From Bermanella sp034112345 (GTDB lineage: Bacteria; Pseudomonadota; Gammaproteobacteria; Pseudomonadales; Oceanobacteraceae), in contig JAWUVN010000022.1 of assembly GCA_034112345.1 (NCBI GenBank), forward strand, positions 1 to 64,000: a stretch of 64,000 bases of DNA, given 5' to 3'. Position numbers and translations under genes: made by a program. Positions within the stretch are counted from its first letter, which is position 1, and each line of letters starts with the position of its first letter. The notes beneath the pieces are model-generated. The model was not told where the DNA came from, did not search any database, and saw only the letters and a program-made list of their open reading frames with translations. Below, piece by piece: positions 1-8,123 of this stretch.

Positions 1-177
1 GCAAGACACTGCGAACAACGCAACGTTTTTAGTTAAAATTTCAGTGGTGTTTTTAGCGCGAACAAGGCCCGCTTCTAACATAGCGAAACCAGCCGCCATC
101 CACATTACTAGTGCGCCACATACCAAGAAATAAAAGGTATCCATGGCGTACTGAAGTTGGAAAATATTGTCTTCCAT
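1..177 (-). CDS. amt: Ammonium transporter, N-terminal part (cut by window edge)
   Basis: Reading leftward from the ATG at 177 gives 59 codons that stay open to the window edge. The protein begins MEDNIFQLQYAMDTFYFLV, followed by a hydrophobic first membrane segment and the Amt-typical stretch AAGFAMLEAGLVRAKN. Amt proteins are trimeric inner-membrane channels for ammonium/ammonia and are gated by binding of the PII protein GlnK. The gene lies 109 bases downstream of glnK on the same strand, the usual glnK-amtB pairing. It is therefore probably co-transcribed with glnK under nitrogen control. Only the first transmembrane region is visible. Confidence 0.9.
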   Translation of the reverse strand, partial: MEDNIFQLQYAMDTFYFLVCGALVMWMAAGFAMLEAGLVRAKNTTEILTKNVALFAVSC

Positions 178-286
178 AATGCCCTCACATTGAGTCTTCA
201 ATACGTTTTATATAAACGTAAAAAATATAAATAAAAATTTGAAACAGTGTAATTTTAAAAACTCGGGATCAACCCAGGCTTTAAAA

Positions 287-625
287 TTAAACCGCGTCGC
301 TACCTGTTTCACCCGTACGAATACGGATGATTTGCTCTAAAGAAGTAACAAAGATTTTACCGTCGCCGATTTTTCCTGTGTTTGCTGCTTTAGTAACGGC
401 TTCAATAACTTTATCTGTTAAAGCATCGTCGATCGCTATTTCTAATTTTACTTTTGGTAGAAAGTCTACAACGTATTCTGCACCACGGTACAATTCAGTG
501 TGACCTTTCTGACGACCAAAGCCTTTCACTTCAGTCACGGTAATGCCTTGAACGCCAATCTCAGACAGTGCTTCACGCACATCGTCTAACTTGAATGGCT
601 TGATAACGGCAGTAACTAATTTCAT
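287..625 (-). CDS. glnK: Nitrogen regulatory protein PII (copy 1)
   Basis: This is a full-length 112-residue PII protein. PII trimers sense 2-oxoglutarate, ATP/ADP and glutamine status and control Amt channels, NtrB and GlnE. The T-loop is intact: GRQKGHTELYRGAEY carries the uridylylation tyrosine Tyr51, and the C-terminal IIRIRTGETG nucleotide-binding region is present. A Shine-Dalgarno-like AAGGAG lies just upstream of the ATG. It sits between torF and amt on one strand, so it is called glnK rather than glnB. A second copy at 14649-14987 is identical at 100 of 112 positions by my manual comparison. Confidence 0.95.
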   Translation of the reverse strand: MKLVTAVIKPFKLDDVREALSEIGVQGITVTEVKGFGRQKGHTELYRGAEYVVDFLPKVKLEIAIDDALTDKVIEAVTKAANTGKIGDGKIFVTSLEQIIRIRTGETGSDAV

Positions 626-651
626 ATCAAACTCCTTAATGAGTGGTAAAC

Positions 652-675
652 AAAACTGGGCCGGAGCCCAGTTTT
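652..675 (-). terminator. Hairpin between torF and glnK, probable attenuator
   Basis: A perfect stem (AAACTGGGC with GCCCAGTTT, four-base loop) lies directly after the torF stop. On the minus strand it runs into a short T-rich stretch (GTTTTG). The weak T tract suggests partial termination, giving more torF than glnK-amt transcript. Confidence 0.6.
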
Positions 676-692
676 ATATGAATAATCTAAAA

Positions 693-1355
693 TTACTTAA
701 GAGCAATACTGTAAGACATAACAACGATTACGTCTTCATCAACACCAGCAGTGTCATCGATAGGCTTAGAAACTGTGATACCTAGTTCATCAGTTAAACC
801 GTAAGAAACGTCGATGTGAGAGTATTTAGCACCATCGTCATCGCTCATGCCGTAAGTTAAGTCAGCACCTGCAACAGAATATCCAAGAGCAAGGTAAGAA
901 TAAGTTTCATCACCTAGGTTATCAATGTAAGTCAAAGAAGCATCGCCATAACCTAAACCAAGGATTGCTTCAGATAGCTCACCAGGAGAACCCAGACCAG
1001 CATCAACCATCTCATCTGCAACAGCATCATATTCAACATTATTATTGTAAATATAAGTTGCAACACTTAAGTCAACAGAGAAATCACCCATCTCCATACC
1101 GTAACCAACATAAAGGTCGTATTCATTGCCAGTACCTGTATCACCAGAAGAAGCCCAAAGACCAGCGTAAGCACCAGACTCATGAGAGTAATCAGCAGCA
1201 GCAGAGAACGCAGCTCCACCTAGATCAGTACCACGCCATAAGTATGTAGAGGCAATTCCAGCTGAGTATTCAACTTCAGCGTTAGCAACTTGTGCAGTTA
1301 ATGCTGTTGCTGATACAAGGCTTGCTAGTGCAATGGCTTTAGATAAAGTTTTCAT
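693..1355 (-). CDS. TorF-family putative outer membrane porin (copy 1)
   Basis: This 220-residue protein begins with an Ala-rich Sec signal peptide (MKTLSKAIALASLVSATALT, cleavage near AQVANA). A beta-barrel-like body follows, rich in Gly, Tyr and acidic residues with alternating hydrophobic strands; the opening EYSAGIASTYLWRG is typical of the TIGR02001/TorF family. An ATG exists six codons upstream, but I chose 1355 because AAGGAAAA sits 8 bases before it and the paralogue at 15067-15741 starts identically. It is the first gene of torF-glnK-amt. The family is often next to glnK in gammaproteobacteria; a role in uptake of nitrogenous solutes is an inference. Confidence 0.8.
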   Translation of the reverse strand: MKTLSKAIALASLVSATALTAQVANAEVEYSAGIASTYLWRGTDLGGAAFSAAADYSHESGAYAGLWASSGDTGTGNEYDLYVGYGMEMGDFSVDLSVATYIYNNNVEYDAVADEMVDAGLGSPGELSEAILGLGYGDASLTYIDNLGDETYSYLALGYSVAGADLTYGMSDDDGAKYSHIDVSYGLTDELGITVSKPIDDTAGVDEDVIVVMSYSIALK

Positions 1356-1497
1356 ATTATTGTTTTCCTTCATAGGTTTAGTTTTAAAAGTTAAGTTTTG
1401 ATGCGCAGGCTTGTGACCCGTTTTAAAAGCGTTGCTATTGGTGCTTGCTCAGCTTTAGCGCATGTATTTAGTGTTAATTAATATTCTGATCGTAATA

Positions 1498-1515
1498 TAG
1501 CAATGGTGATGCCAA
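1498..1515 (-). promoter_or_regulatory. Sigma-54 (-24/-12) promoter for torF-glnK-amt
   Basis: On the minus strand the sequence reads TGGCAT-CACCA-TTGCT, against the RpoN consensus TGGCAC-N5-TTGCA/T. The invariant GG (-24) and GC (-12) have the required 10-base spacing. The predicted start near 1488 leaves a leader of about 130 bases before torF. The NtrC-like site at 1611-1627 lies about 130 bases upstream of that start, a normal enhancer distance. Confidence 0.8.
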
Positions 1516-1610
1516 CTTTTAAAAACCCTTTATTCATGGGCTATACAGCCTATTTCTGTGAGTATTTCTAATTTTATTAAAGCCCTAGCATGTTGCATTT
1601 AGCATCCTAA

Positions 1611-1627
1611 GGCACCGTATGGGTGCA
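1611..1627. promoter_or_regulatory. NtrC-like enhancer site
   Basis: GGCACC-GTATG-GGTGCA matches the NtrC dyad TGCACC-N5-GGTGCA except for one outer base, with a perfect GCACC/GGTGC core. A degenerate second half-site (GGCACC followed by poor symmetry) starts near 1652. Placed upstream of the sigma-54 promoter at 1498-1515, this supports NtrBC activation of torF-glnK-amt under nitrogen limitation. Confidence 0.75.
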
Positions 1628-1770
1628 CTAATATCAGCCTTTGTTATGGCAGGCACCATCTTGAAACAAGTCTATAAGCGATAATTATTAGTGATTTACA
1701 GGCATTCCACGCCAAGAAAAGTATTTAATGAACAACTATAGGGCGTGAAATTGGAGTGTTTTAAACAGAT

Positions 1771-1806
1771 AAAAAAAATGCCCTTGATTAAAGCATCAAG
1801 GGCATT
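1771..1806 (-). terminator. Rho-independent terminator of the urease operon
   Basis: A 12-bp stem (AATGCCCTTGAT / ATCAAGGGCATT) with a six-base loop is followed on the minus strand by eight T residues. It lies just after the ureJ stop and closes the ure cluster. Confidence 0.9.
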
Positions 1807-1827
1807 AGAAGAAGTGAGACTTAAGAT

Positions 1828-2394
1828 CTAAATCGTAGGCTGGGAAACAAGGGTCTTAAAAGAATGAGCAATCCATAGCACCAGTCCCATCACCAATAAG
1901 CACATCAGTGAAAAACCCGCTGCAAAACCTAAGGCACTGGCACCTGCTGGAATTTCTAATCCATGAGCCATACCGTGAATGCTGGCAAAAGCCGTCATAC
2001 ACCAAGCTGAAACTTCGTGAAAGCGTGTGTTATTTTGCAATACTTGCCCAAGCAGCATGAACATAGCAGCCATGCCTAAAGATACCAGTATCATACTTTC
2101 CATTGTGGCTACGGATATTAGATGCAAACCTGCATGGGCGAATACAAAGCCAGCTAGCATTAAGCCTACAAAGCATAATGGCACCAAATATTTCTGTTTA
2201 CCTTGCAAGCGCGTACTTAAGATACCCACAGCGATTAATGACAACAAATGATCCAAGCCTAATAAAGGATGAAGCGCCCCTGAAAGCACACCCGTACTTA
2301 TAACAGTACCTTCATGCCCTGGATGAGCAATCGCCAAGCTCGATATAAGCCCAGCTGACATGACAGTCATTAATTTAATGAAGAACCTTTTCAT
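1828..2394 (-). CDS. ureJ: HupE/UreJ family nickel permease-like protein
   Basis: This 188-residue membrane protein has a signal-like start (MKRFFIKLMTVMSAGLISSL), the mature N-terminal HPGHEG and the family signature HPLLGLDHLL. About six hydrophobic helices follow, with conserved His in the HGMAHG-type region. HupE/UreJ proteins are thought to bring nickel into the cell for hydrogenase or urease maturation. I chose the ATG at 2394 because TAAGGAAAA precedes it and a signal peptide starts there. It is the last gene of the urease cluster, 70 bases after ureG, which supports a role in nickel supply to urease. Confidence 0.85.
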   Translation of the reverse strand: MKRFFIKLMTVMSAGLISSLAIAHPGHEGTVISTGVLSGALHPLLGLDHLLSLIAVGILSTRLQGKQKYLVPLCFVGLMLAGFVFAHAGLHLISVATMESMILVSLGMAAMFMLLGQVLQNNTRFHEVSAWCMTAFASIHGMAHGLEIPAGASALGFAAGFSLMCLLVMGLVLWIAHSFKTLVSQPTI

Positions 2395-2464
2395 AACGTT
2401 TTCCTTAGCCGCCAATACAACAGCCTGTCTACTTTTAAATTCTATGTGATACACAGCTCAATCG

Positions 2465-3160
2465 TTATAGTGAGCGTGATGATAATATTTCAGTATGTTC
2501 AGAAACCTGATGCGCCGGAATCATTTTATCTAAAACAAGTTGAATACTTTCGCGCTTTTCTAGCATGCCAAAATCAATAATAAAACGAATAATCTCAGCA
2601 ATGCCTTTTGTACTCTCAACATTCGCTAAAACAAACGGTCTATCTCCGCGCATTTTTTTGGTATCTCGATTCATAACCTCTAAAGACGCACCCACGTGTT
2701 CTGCAATATCCACTTTATTAATAATCAATAAATCAGACTTGGTAATACCCGGGCCGCCTTTACGAGGAATTTTATCCCCTGCACATACATCAATCACATA
2801 AATAGTAAGGTCGGATAACTCAGGACTAAACGTTGCAGATAAATTATCGCCGCCACTTTCAATCATCACCATTTCTAAACCTTCATGGCGGTCTTGCAGC
2901 TCTTTAACCGCGGCTAGATTCATTGAAGCATCTTCACGTATCGCAGTATGCGGGCAACCACCTGTTTCAACACCCATGATACGATCTTCTTCTAGTGCTT
3001 TATTACGCAATAGAAATTGTGCATCTTCTTTGGTGTAAATATCGTTGGTTACCACTGCAATATTGTAATGGTCACGCATGGTTTGACATATTTGTTCTAG
3101 CAACGCTGTTTTACCTGAACCTACAGGGCCGCCTACACCTACTCTTAATACTTGGCTCAT
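2465..3160 (-). CDS. ureG: Urease accessory GTPase UreG
   Basis: This 231-residue SIMIBI-class GTPase delivers nickel to the urease active site together with UreF, UreD and UreE. The P-loop GGPVGSGKT is at residues 10-18, and the metal-binding Cys-Pro-His motif at residues 69-71 (ETGGCPH) bridges nickel in the UreG dimer. ESGGDNLSATF and NKVDIA motifs also match the family. It lies 29 bases after ureF in the ure cluster. It is slightly longer than the usual 205-220 residues because of a C-terminal extension. Confidence 0.97.
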   Translation of the reverse strand: MSQVLRVGVGGPVGSGKTALLEQICQTMRDHYNIAVVTNDIYTKEDAQFLLRNKALEEDRIMGVETGGCPHTAIREDASMNLAAVKELQDRHEGLEMVMIESGGDNLSATFSPELSDLTIYVIDVCAGDKIPRKGGPGITKSDLLIINKVDIAEHVGASLEVMNRDTKKMRGDRPFVLANVESTKGIAEIIRFIIDFGMLEKRESIQLVLDKMIPAHQVSEHTEILSSRSL

Positions 3161-3189
3161 AATAATTTCCTTAACTCAATTTATTAACT

Positions 3190-3909
3190 TTACGACCTAA
3201 ATAGTCGTGAATATTGTTGTTCATGTAATGAAGATGCGATGGCGGTGCCCAAGAGGCCCGTTCCAATCTCATCATCTTTAATTGTTAATGCGTGCTCACA
3301 TACTTGAGCTATTACGGGTATCAAGCTTTGTAATGTTTTTTGTGCATCTGTTTGCCCCATAGGCATGGCTTTACTGGCACAAGTGATTTGATTTTCAACC
3401 CAACTCCAAACAAAACCCAATAATGCGTTTTCAATATCAATATTCGTAACCACTGACGCCAGTGAACTCATAGCAACCACACTGGGTTTATCACACATAT
3501 CAAGTAATGCTCTTCGCCCTTGATCTTGACCCAGATGCCATTGAACATATGCGCTGCCAACTTGAATGTCTTCAAGGTACAGCTCTTTGGTTTCACGAAA
3601 CGATAAAAGCGTATCATTCCATAATTGAATGGACGCTTGATCTGACACTTCCCATGCATGAAACATACGAATAAAAATGGGCAGGTCTAATAAACCCAAC
3701 CCAAATTCTAAATTCTGTTTAATCCAAGCATGAACGTCATTGCGGTTTTTACACCAGCCTTTGTCCAGTGCGAATTCAAGCCCTTGCGAGTAAGCAAATG
3801 TTCCCACTGGTAAGGCAGGGCTCGATAAGTGCAACAAAGCCAACAAACTACTGGCTTTGGCATTAACCTTTACCGGCGTCTCACTATTTAAATTAGTGAC
3901 TGTGGCCAT
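3190..3909 (-). CDS. ureF: Urease accessory protein UreF
   Basis: UreF forms the UreD-UreF-UreG scaffold that gates nickel insertion into apo-urease. The 239-residue protein has the family start LLHLSSPALPVGTFAYSQGLE and mostly helical sequence. The frame is open further upstream, but that extension only overlaps the His-rich 3' end of ureE. I chose the ATG at 3909 (MATVTNLNSE), giving normal UreF length and a 17-base overlap with ureE. The overlap suggests translational coupling. Confidence 0.93.
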   Translation of the reverse strand: MATVTNLNSETPVKVNAKASSLLALLHLSSPALPVGTFAYSQGLEFALDKGWCKNRNDVHAWIKQNLEFGLGLLDLPIFIRMFHAWEVSDQASIQLWNDTLLSFRETKELYLEDIQVGSAYVQWHLGQDQGRRALLDMCDKPSVVAMSSLASVVTNIDIENALLGFVWSWVENQITCASKAMPMGQTDAQKTLQSLIPVIAQVCEHALTIKDDEIGTGLLGTAIASSLHEQQYSRLFRS

Positions 3910-4408
3910 GGTCCGAACCTTCACCGTGGGAATGCTCATGGCCATCATCTTCGCCATGGTGATGATGCCCACCAGTACCCGGTGCATATGCGCCGTTTTC
4001 AGGTTCAAATGGCGCCATCTCATGAGTCACATGAATGCCTAACCCATGCAGCATGTCGTCTAGAACATAGTCTTCTTGAAAGCGTAAAAAACCATCGCCT
4101 ATTTGTAATGGCACATGGCGATTACCAAGGTGATAACAGCCACGGGCAAATAAAGTAGCATCCTTCACATATGCAGTGGACACTTTTTCATTGGAGGCCA
4201 ATATCATCAAGTATTCATTTTGATTGCTCGCCAATATAGTACCGTGTCGTAATACATGGCCCCGTTCAATTTGAATGCCTGCATCGTTACCACTGTCAGT
4301 TACAAGTTTTAAACGGCCACGCTTACGATCGTCAAAACTCAAGCTAATGGTTTCGCTGTTTGTTTCTGGCGCTATGCTTGTCTCTAAAATTTTTGTAAAT
4401 ATTTTCAT
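3893..4408 (-). CDS. ureE: Urease nickel metallochaperone UreE
   Basis: UreE binds nickel and passes it to UreG. The 171-residue protein has the peptide-binding N-terminal domain and a C-terminal metal-binding domain with His98 in GNRHVP. Its tail is histidine-rich: ten His in the last 24 residues (GGHHHHGEDDGHEHSHGEG region), as in Klebsiella-type UreE, which stores several nickel ions. The gene overlaps ureF. It is separated from ureC by about 160 bases that contain a pair of REP-like repeats. Confidence 0.95.
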   Translation of the reverse strand: MKIFTKILETSIAPETNSETISLSFDDRKRGRLKLVTDSGNDAGIQIERGHVLRHGTILASNQNEYLMILASNEKVSTAYVKDATLFARGCYHLGNRHVPLQIGDGFLRFQEDYVLDDMLHGLGIHVTHEMAPFEPENGAYAPGTGGHHHHGEDDGHEHSHGEGSDHGHSH

Positions 4409-4424
4409 TTTTAACTTAAAACCC

Positions 4425-4451
4425 GTAGGAGTCGCACCCTGTGCGCGACCC
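4425..4451 (+). repeat. REP-like palindromic repeat, left copy
   Basis: The sequence begins GTAGGAGTCGCAC and continues into a GTGCGCGACCC half, able to form a hairpin. It has the GTAGGAG head typical of Pseudomonas-type REP elements. An inverted near-identical copy lies at 4540-4567, so the two form a REP doublet (REPIN-like) between ureE and ureC. Confidence 0.75.
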
Positions 4452-4539
4452 GTAAATTACAAATCATACTGCTTGAAATGGTAATGTTTGTTTTAATTAA
4501 TTCCTTCACCATCTGCTCTTTTAATATATTTAATTATTT

Positions 4540-4567
4540 GGGTTCGCGCACAGAGTGCGACTCCTAC
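4540..4567 (-). repeat. REP-like palindromic repeat, right copy (inverted)
   Basis: Read on the minus strand this begins GTAGGAGTCGCACTC and ends GTGCGCGAACCC. It matches the left copy at 4425-4451 with about one substitution and one extra A. The roughly 88 bases between the copies are AT-rich without a gene. Such pairs often sit at operon junctions and can stabilise or terminate transcripts. Confidence 0.75.
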
Positions 4568-4569
4568 AA

Positions 4570-6273
4570 TTAGAATAAATAATAGCGCTGTGCCATGGGT
4601 AATACTTCTGCCGGCTCGCAGCTTAACTCAACCCCATCTGCTTTCACCACATAGGTTTGTGGATCCACTTCTAACTTAGGTTGGTAGTCATTTAGCTTCA
4701 TATCAGATTTGGTTAATTTACGAGTATCTCTAACGGCACTTAATTGTTTTTTCAAACCCAAATGGTTAAGCGTGCCTTTTTCTAATGCGCTTTTAGAAAC
4801 AAAGCTGATACTTGTCTCGTGAACGGCTTTCCCCATGGCGCCAAACATCATTCGATAATGCACAGGCTGTGGCGTTGGAATAGATGCATTAGGGTCACCC
4901 ATTGGCGCACCAGCAATCATGCCACCTTTTATAATCAAAGAAGGCTTGGTCCCAAAGAACATCGGCTTCCATAAAACCAAGTCTGCCAGTTTTCCTACTT
5001 CTATGGATCCGACTTCGTGAGAAACGCCCATTGTGATCGCAGGGTTGATGGCATATTTCGCAATGTAACGTTTACAGCGAAAGTTATCATGGCCTTGAGT
5101 GTCTTCTGGTAAAGCACCACGCTGAACTTTCATTTTGTGCGCTGTTTGCCATGTGCGTGTAATGACTTCGCCAACACGGCCCATAGCTTGAGAATCCGAT
5201 GAGATCATACTAAAGCAACCCAGGTCATGAAGAATGTCTTCAGCGGCAATGGTTTCTCGACGAATACGTGAGTCGGCAAATGCAACATCTTCAGGAATGT
5301 TTGGATCTAAATGGTGACATACCATTAACATGTCTAAATGTTCGTCAACCGTGTTCACGGTATAAGGCCGTGTAGGGTTTGTTGAAGAAGGTAATACATT
5401 CGGTTCACCAGCCGCTTTAATAATATCAGGAGCGTGACCACCGCCAGCACCTTCAGTGTGATAGGTATGAATCGTACGACCTTTGAACGCAGCTAATGTA
5501 TCTTCGACAAAACCTGATTCGTTTAATGTGTCGGTGTGTATGGCAACTTGTACATCTTGTTCGTCGGCCACTGTTAAACAGCAATCAATAGACGCAGGGG
5601 TTGTGCCCCAATCTTCGTGCAGTTTTAAACCCATTGCACCGGCTTCGACTTGTTCAGTTAATGCCGCTGGTAAACTTGCGTTACCCTTGCCTAGAAAACC
5701 AATGTTCATGGGCAAGTCTTCAACTGCTTGTAGCATTTTTCCAATGTGCCATGGTCCCGGCGTGCAAGTAGTTGCATTGGTGCCAGTCGCTGGGCCGGTA
5801 CCACCGCCTAGCATGGTGGTTACACCGCTCATTAATGCTTCTTCAATTTGCTGAGGGCAAATAAAATGAATGTGCGCATCGACTCCGCCTGGCGTTAAAA
5901 TTTGTCCTTCGCCAGCGATAACTTCGGTGCCGGGTCCAACCTCAATGGTCACGCCTTCTTGTGTATCAGGGTTGCCCGCTTTACCAATGGCCTGAATGCG
6001 GCCGGCTTTGATTGCAACGTCTGCTTTCACCACTCCCCAATAATCTAAAATTAAAGCGTTTGTAATAACGGTATCAGCCACATGCTTACTAACAGATTGG
6101 CTTTGACCCATGCCATCACGTATTACTTTACCGCCACCAAATTTTACTTCGTCGCCGTAAACGGTGTAATCTTTTTCAGGTGAGATAAATAATTCAGTAT
6201 CACCTAAACGTACTTTGTCACCAATGGTTAGGCCATACATGTCGACGTAGGCTTTGCGATCTATCTTTACCAT
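4570..6273 (-). CDS. ureC: Urease alpha (catalytic) subunit
   Basis: Urease hydrolyses urea to ammonia and carbamate at a di-nickel centre. The 567-residue protein has the same length as the Klebsiella subunit, and its active-site residues fall at the same numbers: His134 and His136 (HIH), carbamylated Lys217 and His219 (GLKLHEDW), His246, His272, Cys319-His320 in the MVCHHLD signature, and Asp360. No active-site residue is missing. It follows ureB by 9 bases. The N-terminal MVKIDRKAYVDMYG is a standard start. Confidence 0.99.
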   Translation of the reverse strand: MVKIDRKAYVDMYGLTIGDKVRLGDTELFISPEKDYTVYGDEVKFGGGKVIRDGMGQSQSVSKHVADTVITNALILDYWGVVKADVAIKAGRIQAIGKAGNPDTQEGVTIEVGPGTEVIAGEGQILTPGGVDAHIHFICPQQIEEALMSGVTTMLGGGTGPATGTNATTCTPGPWHIGKMLQAVEDLPMNIGFLGKGNASLPAALTEQVEAGAMGLKLHEDWGTTPASIDCCLTVADEQDVQVAIHTDTLNESGFVEDTLAAFKGRTIHTYHTEGAGGGHAPDIIKAAGEPNVLPSSTNPTRPYTVNTVDEHLDMLMVCHHLDPNIPEDVAFADSRIRRETIAAEDILHDLGCFSMISSDSQAMGRVGEVITRTWQTAHKMKVQRGALPEDTQGHDNFRCKRYIAKYAINPAITMGVSHEVGSIEVGKLADLVLWKPMFFGTKPSLIIKGGMIAGAPMGDPNASIPTPQPVHYRMMFGAMGKAVHETSISFVSKSALEKGTLNHLGLKKQLSAVRDTRKLTKSDMKLNDYQPKLEVDPQTYVVKADGVELSCEPAEVLPMAQRYYLF

Positions 6274-6282
6274 ATTATGCTC

Positions 6283-6588
6283 CTAAACCTTGCCCTGAAT
6301 TTCGCCACGAAAACCATACATTTCTTTTTTACCAGCAAACTCTACAAGTTCAACCGTGCGTGTTTGCCCAGGTTCAAAACGAACCGCTGTTCCAGCTGCA
6401 ATATTTAATCGAAACCCTTTTGTGTGTTCTTTTTTAAAGGTTAATGCTGGGTTCACTTCATAAAAATGATAGTGGCTACCAATTTGAATGGGGCGATCCC
6501 CTGTATTAGCTACTTCAATACTCAAGGTTTTACGGCCTACATTTATTTCGATATCACCGTCAGCGTAAATCACTTCACCAGGGATCAT
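6283..6588 (-). CDS. ureB: Urease beta subunit
   Basis: UreB is a structural subunit of the (UreABC)3 urease. The 101-residue protein starts MIPGEVIYADGDIEINVGR and contains the family signatures NTGDRPIQIGSHYHFYEVN and FEPGQTRTVELV. I chose the ATG at 6588 because GGAG sits five bases before it; a GTG two codons upstream is less well placed. It lies between ureA and ureC, 9 bases before ureC. The 113-base gap to ureA is short and AT-rich. Confidence 0.96.
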   Translation of the reverse strand: MIPGEVIYADGDIEINVGRKTLSIEVANTGDRPIQIGSHYHFYEVNPALTFKKEHTKGFRLNIAAGTAVRFEPGQTRTVELVEFAGKKEMYGFRGEIQGKV

Positions 6589-6707
6589 AAGCACTCCATT
6601 GTGTTCGTCGTCATATTACAATTAATTAAAATTATAATTTTAAAATAAGATCGCGTTATGAGGAACTAAGTTAAACAGTATCTGCAACCTAACGGCCTCT
6701 TCTTTAT

Positions 6708-7010
6708 CTAGGCGATAGGGTTATGAACGGTGACTAGCTTTGTTCCATCTGGAAACGTTGCTTCAACCTGTACGTCATGAATCATTTCAGGGATACCATC
6801 CATCACTTGCTCACGACTTAATACTTGGCGACCGGCATTCATTAGGTGCGCCACAGTTTCGCCGTCTCTTGCCCCTTCCATAATGAAAGCACTGATTAAA
6901 GCTATGCATTCTGGATAATTTAACTTTACACCGCGATCCAAACGTTTTTGCGCTAACTCTGACGCGACGAATAAAAGCAATTTATCTTTTTCTCTTGGAG
7001 ACAGTTCCAT
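6708..7010 (-). CDS. ureA: Urease gamma subunit
   Basis: This 100-residue structural subunit of urease matches the family over its full length: MELSPREKDKLLLF at the start, LNYPECIALISAFIMEGARDG in the middle and the VEATFPDGTKLVTVHNPI end. It precedes ureB and ureC, and together they form the three-chain bacterial urease. The short GGAG-type ribosome site is seen upstream of the ATG. Confidence 0.97.
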   Translation of the reverse strand: MELSPREKDKLLLFVASELAQKRLDRGVKLNYPECIALISAFIMEGARDGETVAHLMNAGRQVLSREQVMDGIPEMIHDVQVEATFPDGTKLVTVHNPIA

Positions 7011-7099
7011 GAGTATTCCTTTATTTTTTTATTGTGACGTGACATCACGTAATAATCTTATCTAAATTTTGTTTTAACAAGGCTCTACTATTTAAAGTA

Positions 7100-7978
7100 T
7101 CAGGTCCGCCAAATTCTAGGGGCGCACGCTGTTTTGTCGATAGTATGTGGTCGTACAATATCCCACAGACCTTCAAACGTGTCTCTGGCTTGCTCGGCTT
7201 TATCGCCTAAAAAACGAGCAATAAATACACCAGGCTTTTGTGTGATCGCCACATAAGCTGGCGCAATTGCTTGATTAACCTGTTCTTGCCATTCGTGTAA
7301 CTGGCTTTCAATTTCACGTGTTACCACATCACAGGTAATCACAAACGTACCAAACACACTTTTTTCTTGAAATCCTGCAATGCCTTTTTGAATAGCGCTT
7401 GGCGCCGTTAGTACCAGTCGATCGCTGAACAAGGGCTTGCTGTCTTTGGCGATCTGAAGCGATTGATATAAACCGCCGGATTCAAATTTCTCATTACTTT
7501 CTAATCGACCCAAACAAGTAATTTCCCAGCCTATATATAGACCATTACCTGTAATATTAACGCGGGTAATTAACTCTCCATCTGCTTGGTCAAATAAGAT
7601 ATTTTCTTGTGGTAAATATTCAACAATGCTCTGATCAGCAATAGTGATATCCACATGCTGACCTTGCTTAATGCCACTGATATTACGATAAATTTTTCCG
7701 GCTGACGGGGTTGTTACCAGTACATGTGCATTGGGTTGCGCATGGATGTTGATCGATAATTTGTCACCACCCACCAAACCACCCGGAGGGTGTAATAGAT
7801 ACAAGTGTAAACAGCCCGGCCCCTCAGGGTGAAAAGGGCGCTGGACTCTTAACGGGCCAAAGTGTTCGGTTCGGCCCATTCGGGTGTGGCCATTCACACT
7901 GATGAATTCGCCGCTGAACTTGGCTCGCCAGCGCTTTATATCGAATTCACCGTGAGATGATTGAGCGGTGTTATTCAT
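7100..7978 (-). CDS. ureD: Urease accessory protein UreD (UreH)
   Basis: UreD binds the urease apoprotein and conducts nickel from UreG to the active site. The 292-residue protein carries the family stretches PFHPEGPGCLHLYLLHPPGG, GGDKLSI, TTPSAGKIYR and the EYLPQENILFDQA segment. It is the first gene of the urease block, with 145 bases between it and urtE. That gap contains a perfect 14-bp palindrome at 8061-8074, so the ure genes may have their own promoter in addition to read-through from urt. Confidence 0.95.
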   Translation of the reverse strand: MNNTAQSSHGEFDIKRWRAKFSGEFISVNGHTRMGRTEHFGPLRVQRPFHPEGPGCLHLYLLHPPGGLVGGDKLSINIHAQPNAHVLVTTPSAGKIYRNISGIKQGQHVDITIADQSIVEYLPQENILFDQADGELITRVNITGNGLYIGWEITCLGRLESNEKFESGGLYQSLQIAKDSKPLFSDRLVLTAPSAIQKGIAGFQEKSVFGTFVITCDVVTREIESQLHEWQEQVNQAIAPAYVAITQKPGVFIARFLGDKAEQARDTFEGLWDIVRPHTIDKTACAPRIWRT

Positions 7979-8060
7979 TCTAATCTTTAAGCTCTAAGTA
8001 GCATTCAAATAAGACCATGCCTGCAACTTTTCAATAATACAAATTTGGTGTAATAATACA

Positions 8061-8074
8061 TGACCAATTGGTCA
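8061..8074. promoter_or_regulatory. Perfect palindrome TGACCAATTGGTCA upstream of ureD
   Basis: The 14-bp sequence is a perfect dyad of the type bound by TetR-family repressors. On the minus strand a TATTAT follows three bases later, so the palindrome would lie in the -35/-10 spacer of a possible ureD promoter. The -35 (TCGAAC) is poor. No TetR gene lies in the urt-ure cluster. Confidence 0.5.
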
Positions 8075-8123
8075 GGTTCGACACATAAACGATTAAATTA
8101 ACAATTGGTTGTGTGCTTGTGTT

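Noticed and set aside
965..1249. Plus-strand open frame rich in Gln and His opposite torF
   Set aside because: Its composition is the antisense shadow of the torF coding sequence, and it has no ribosome site.
1652..1668. Second NtrC-like site near the first enhancer
   Set aside because: Only the left half GGCACC fits; the right half has poor symmetry.
3910..4023. Longer N-terminus for UreF
   Set aside because: The extra residues come from the other-frame reading of the His-rich ureE tail; the ATG at 3909 gives family length.
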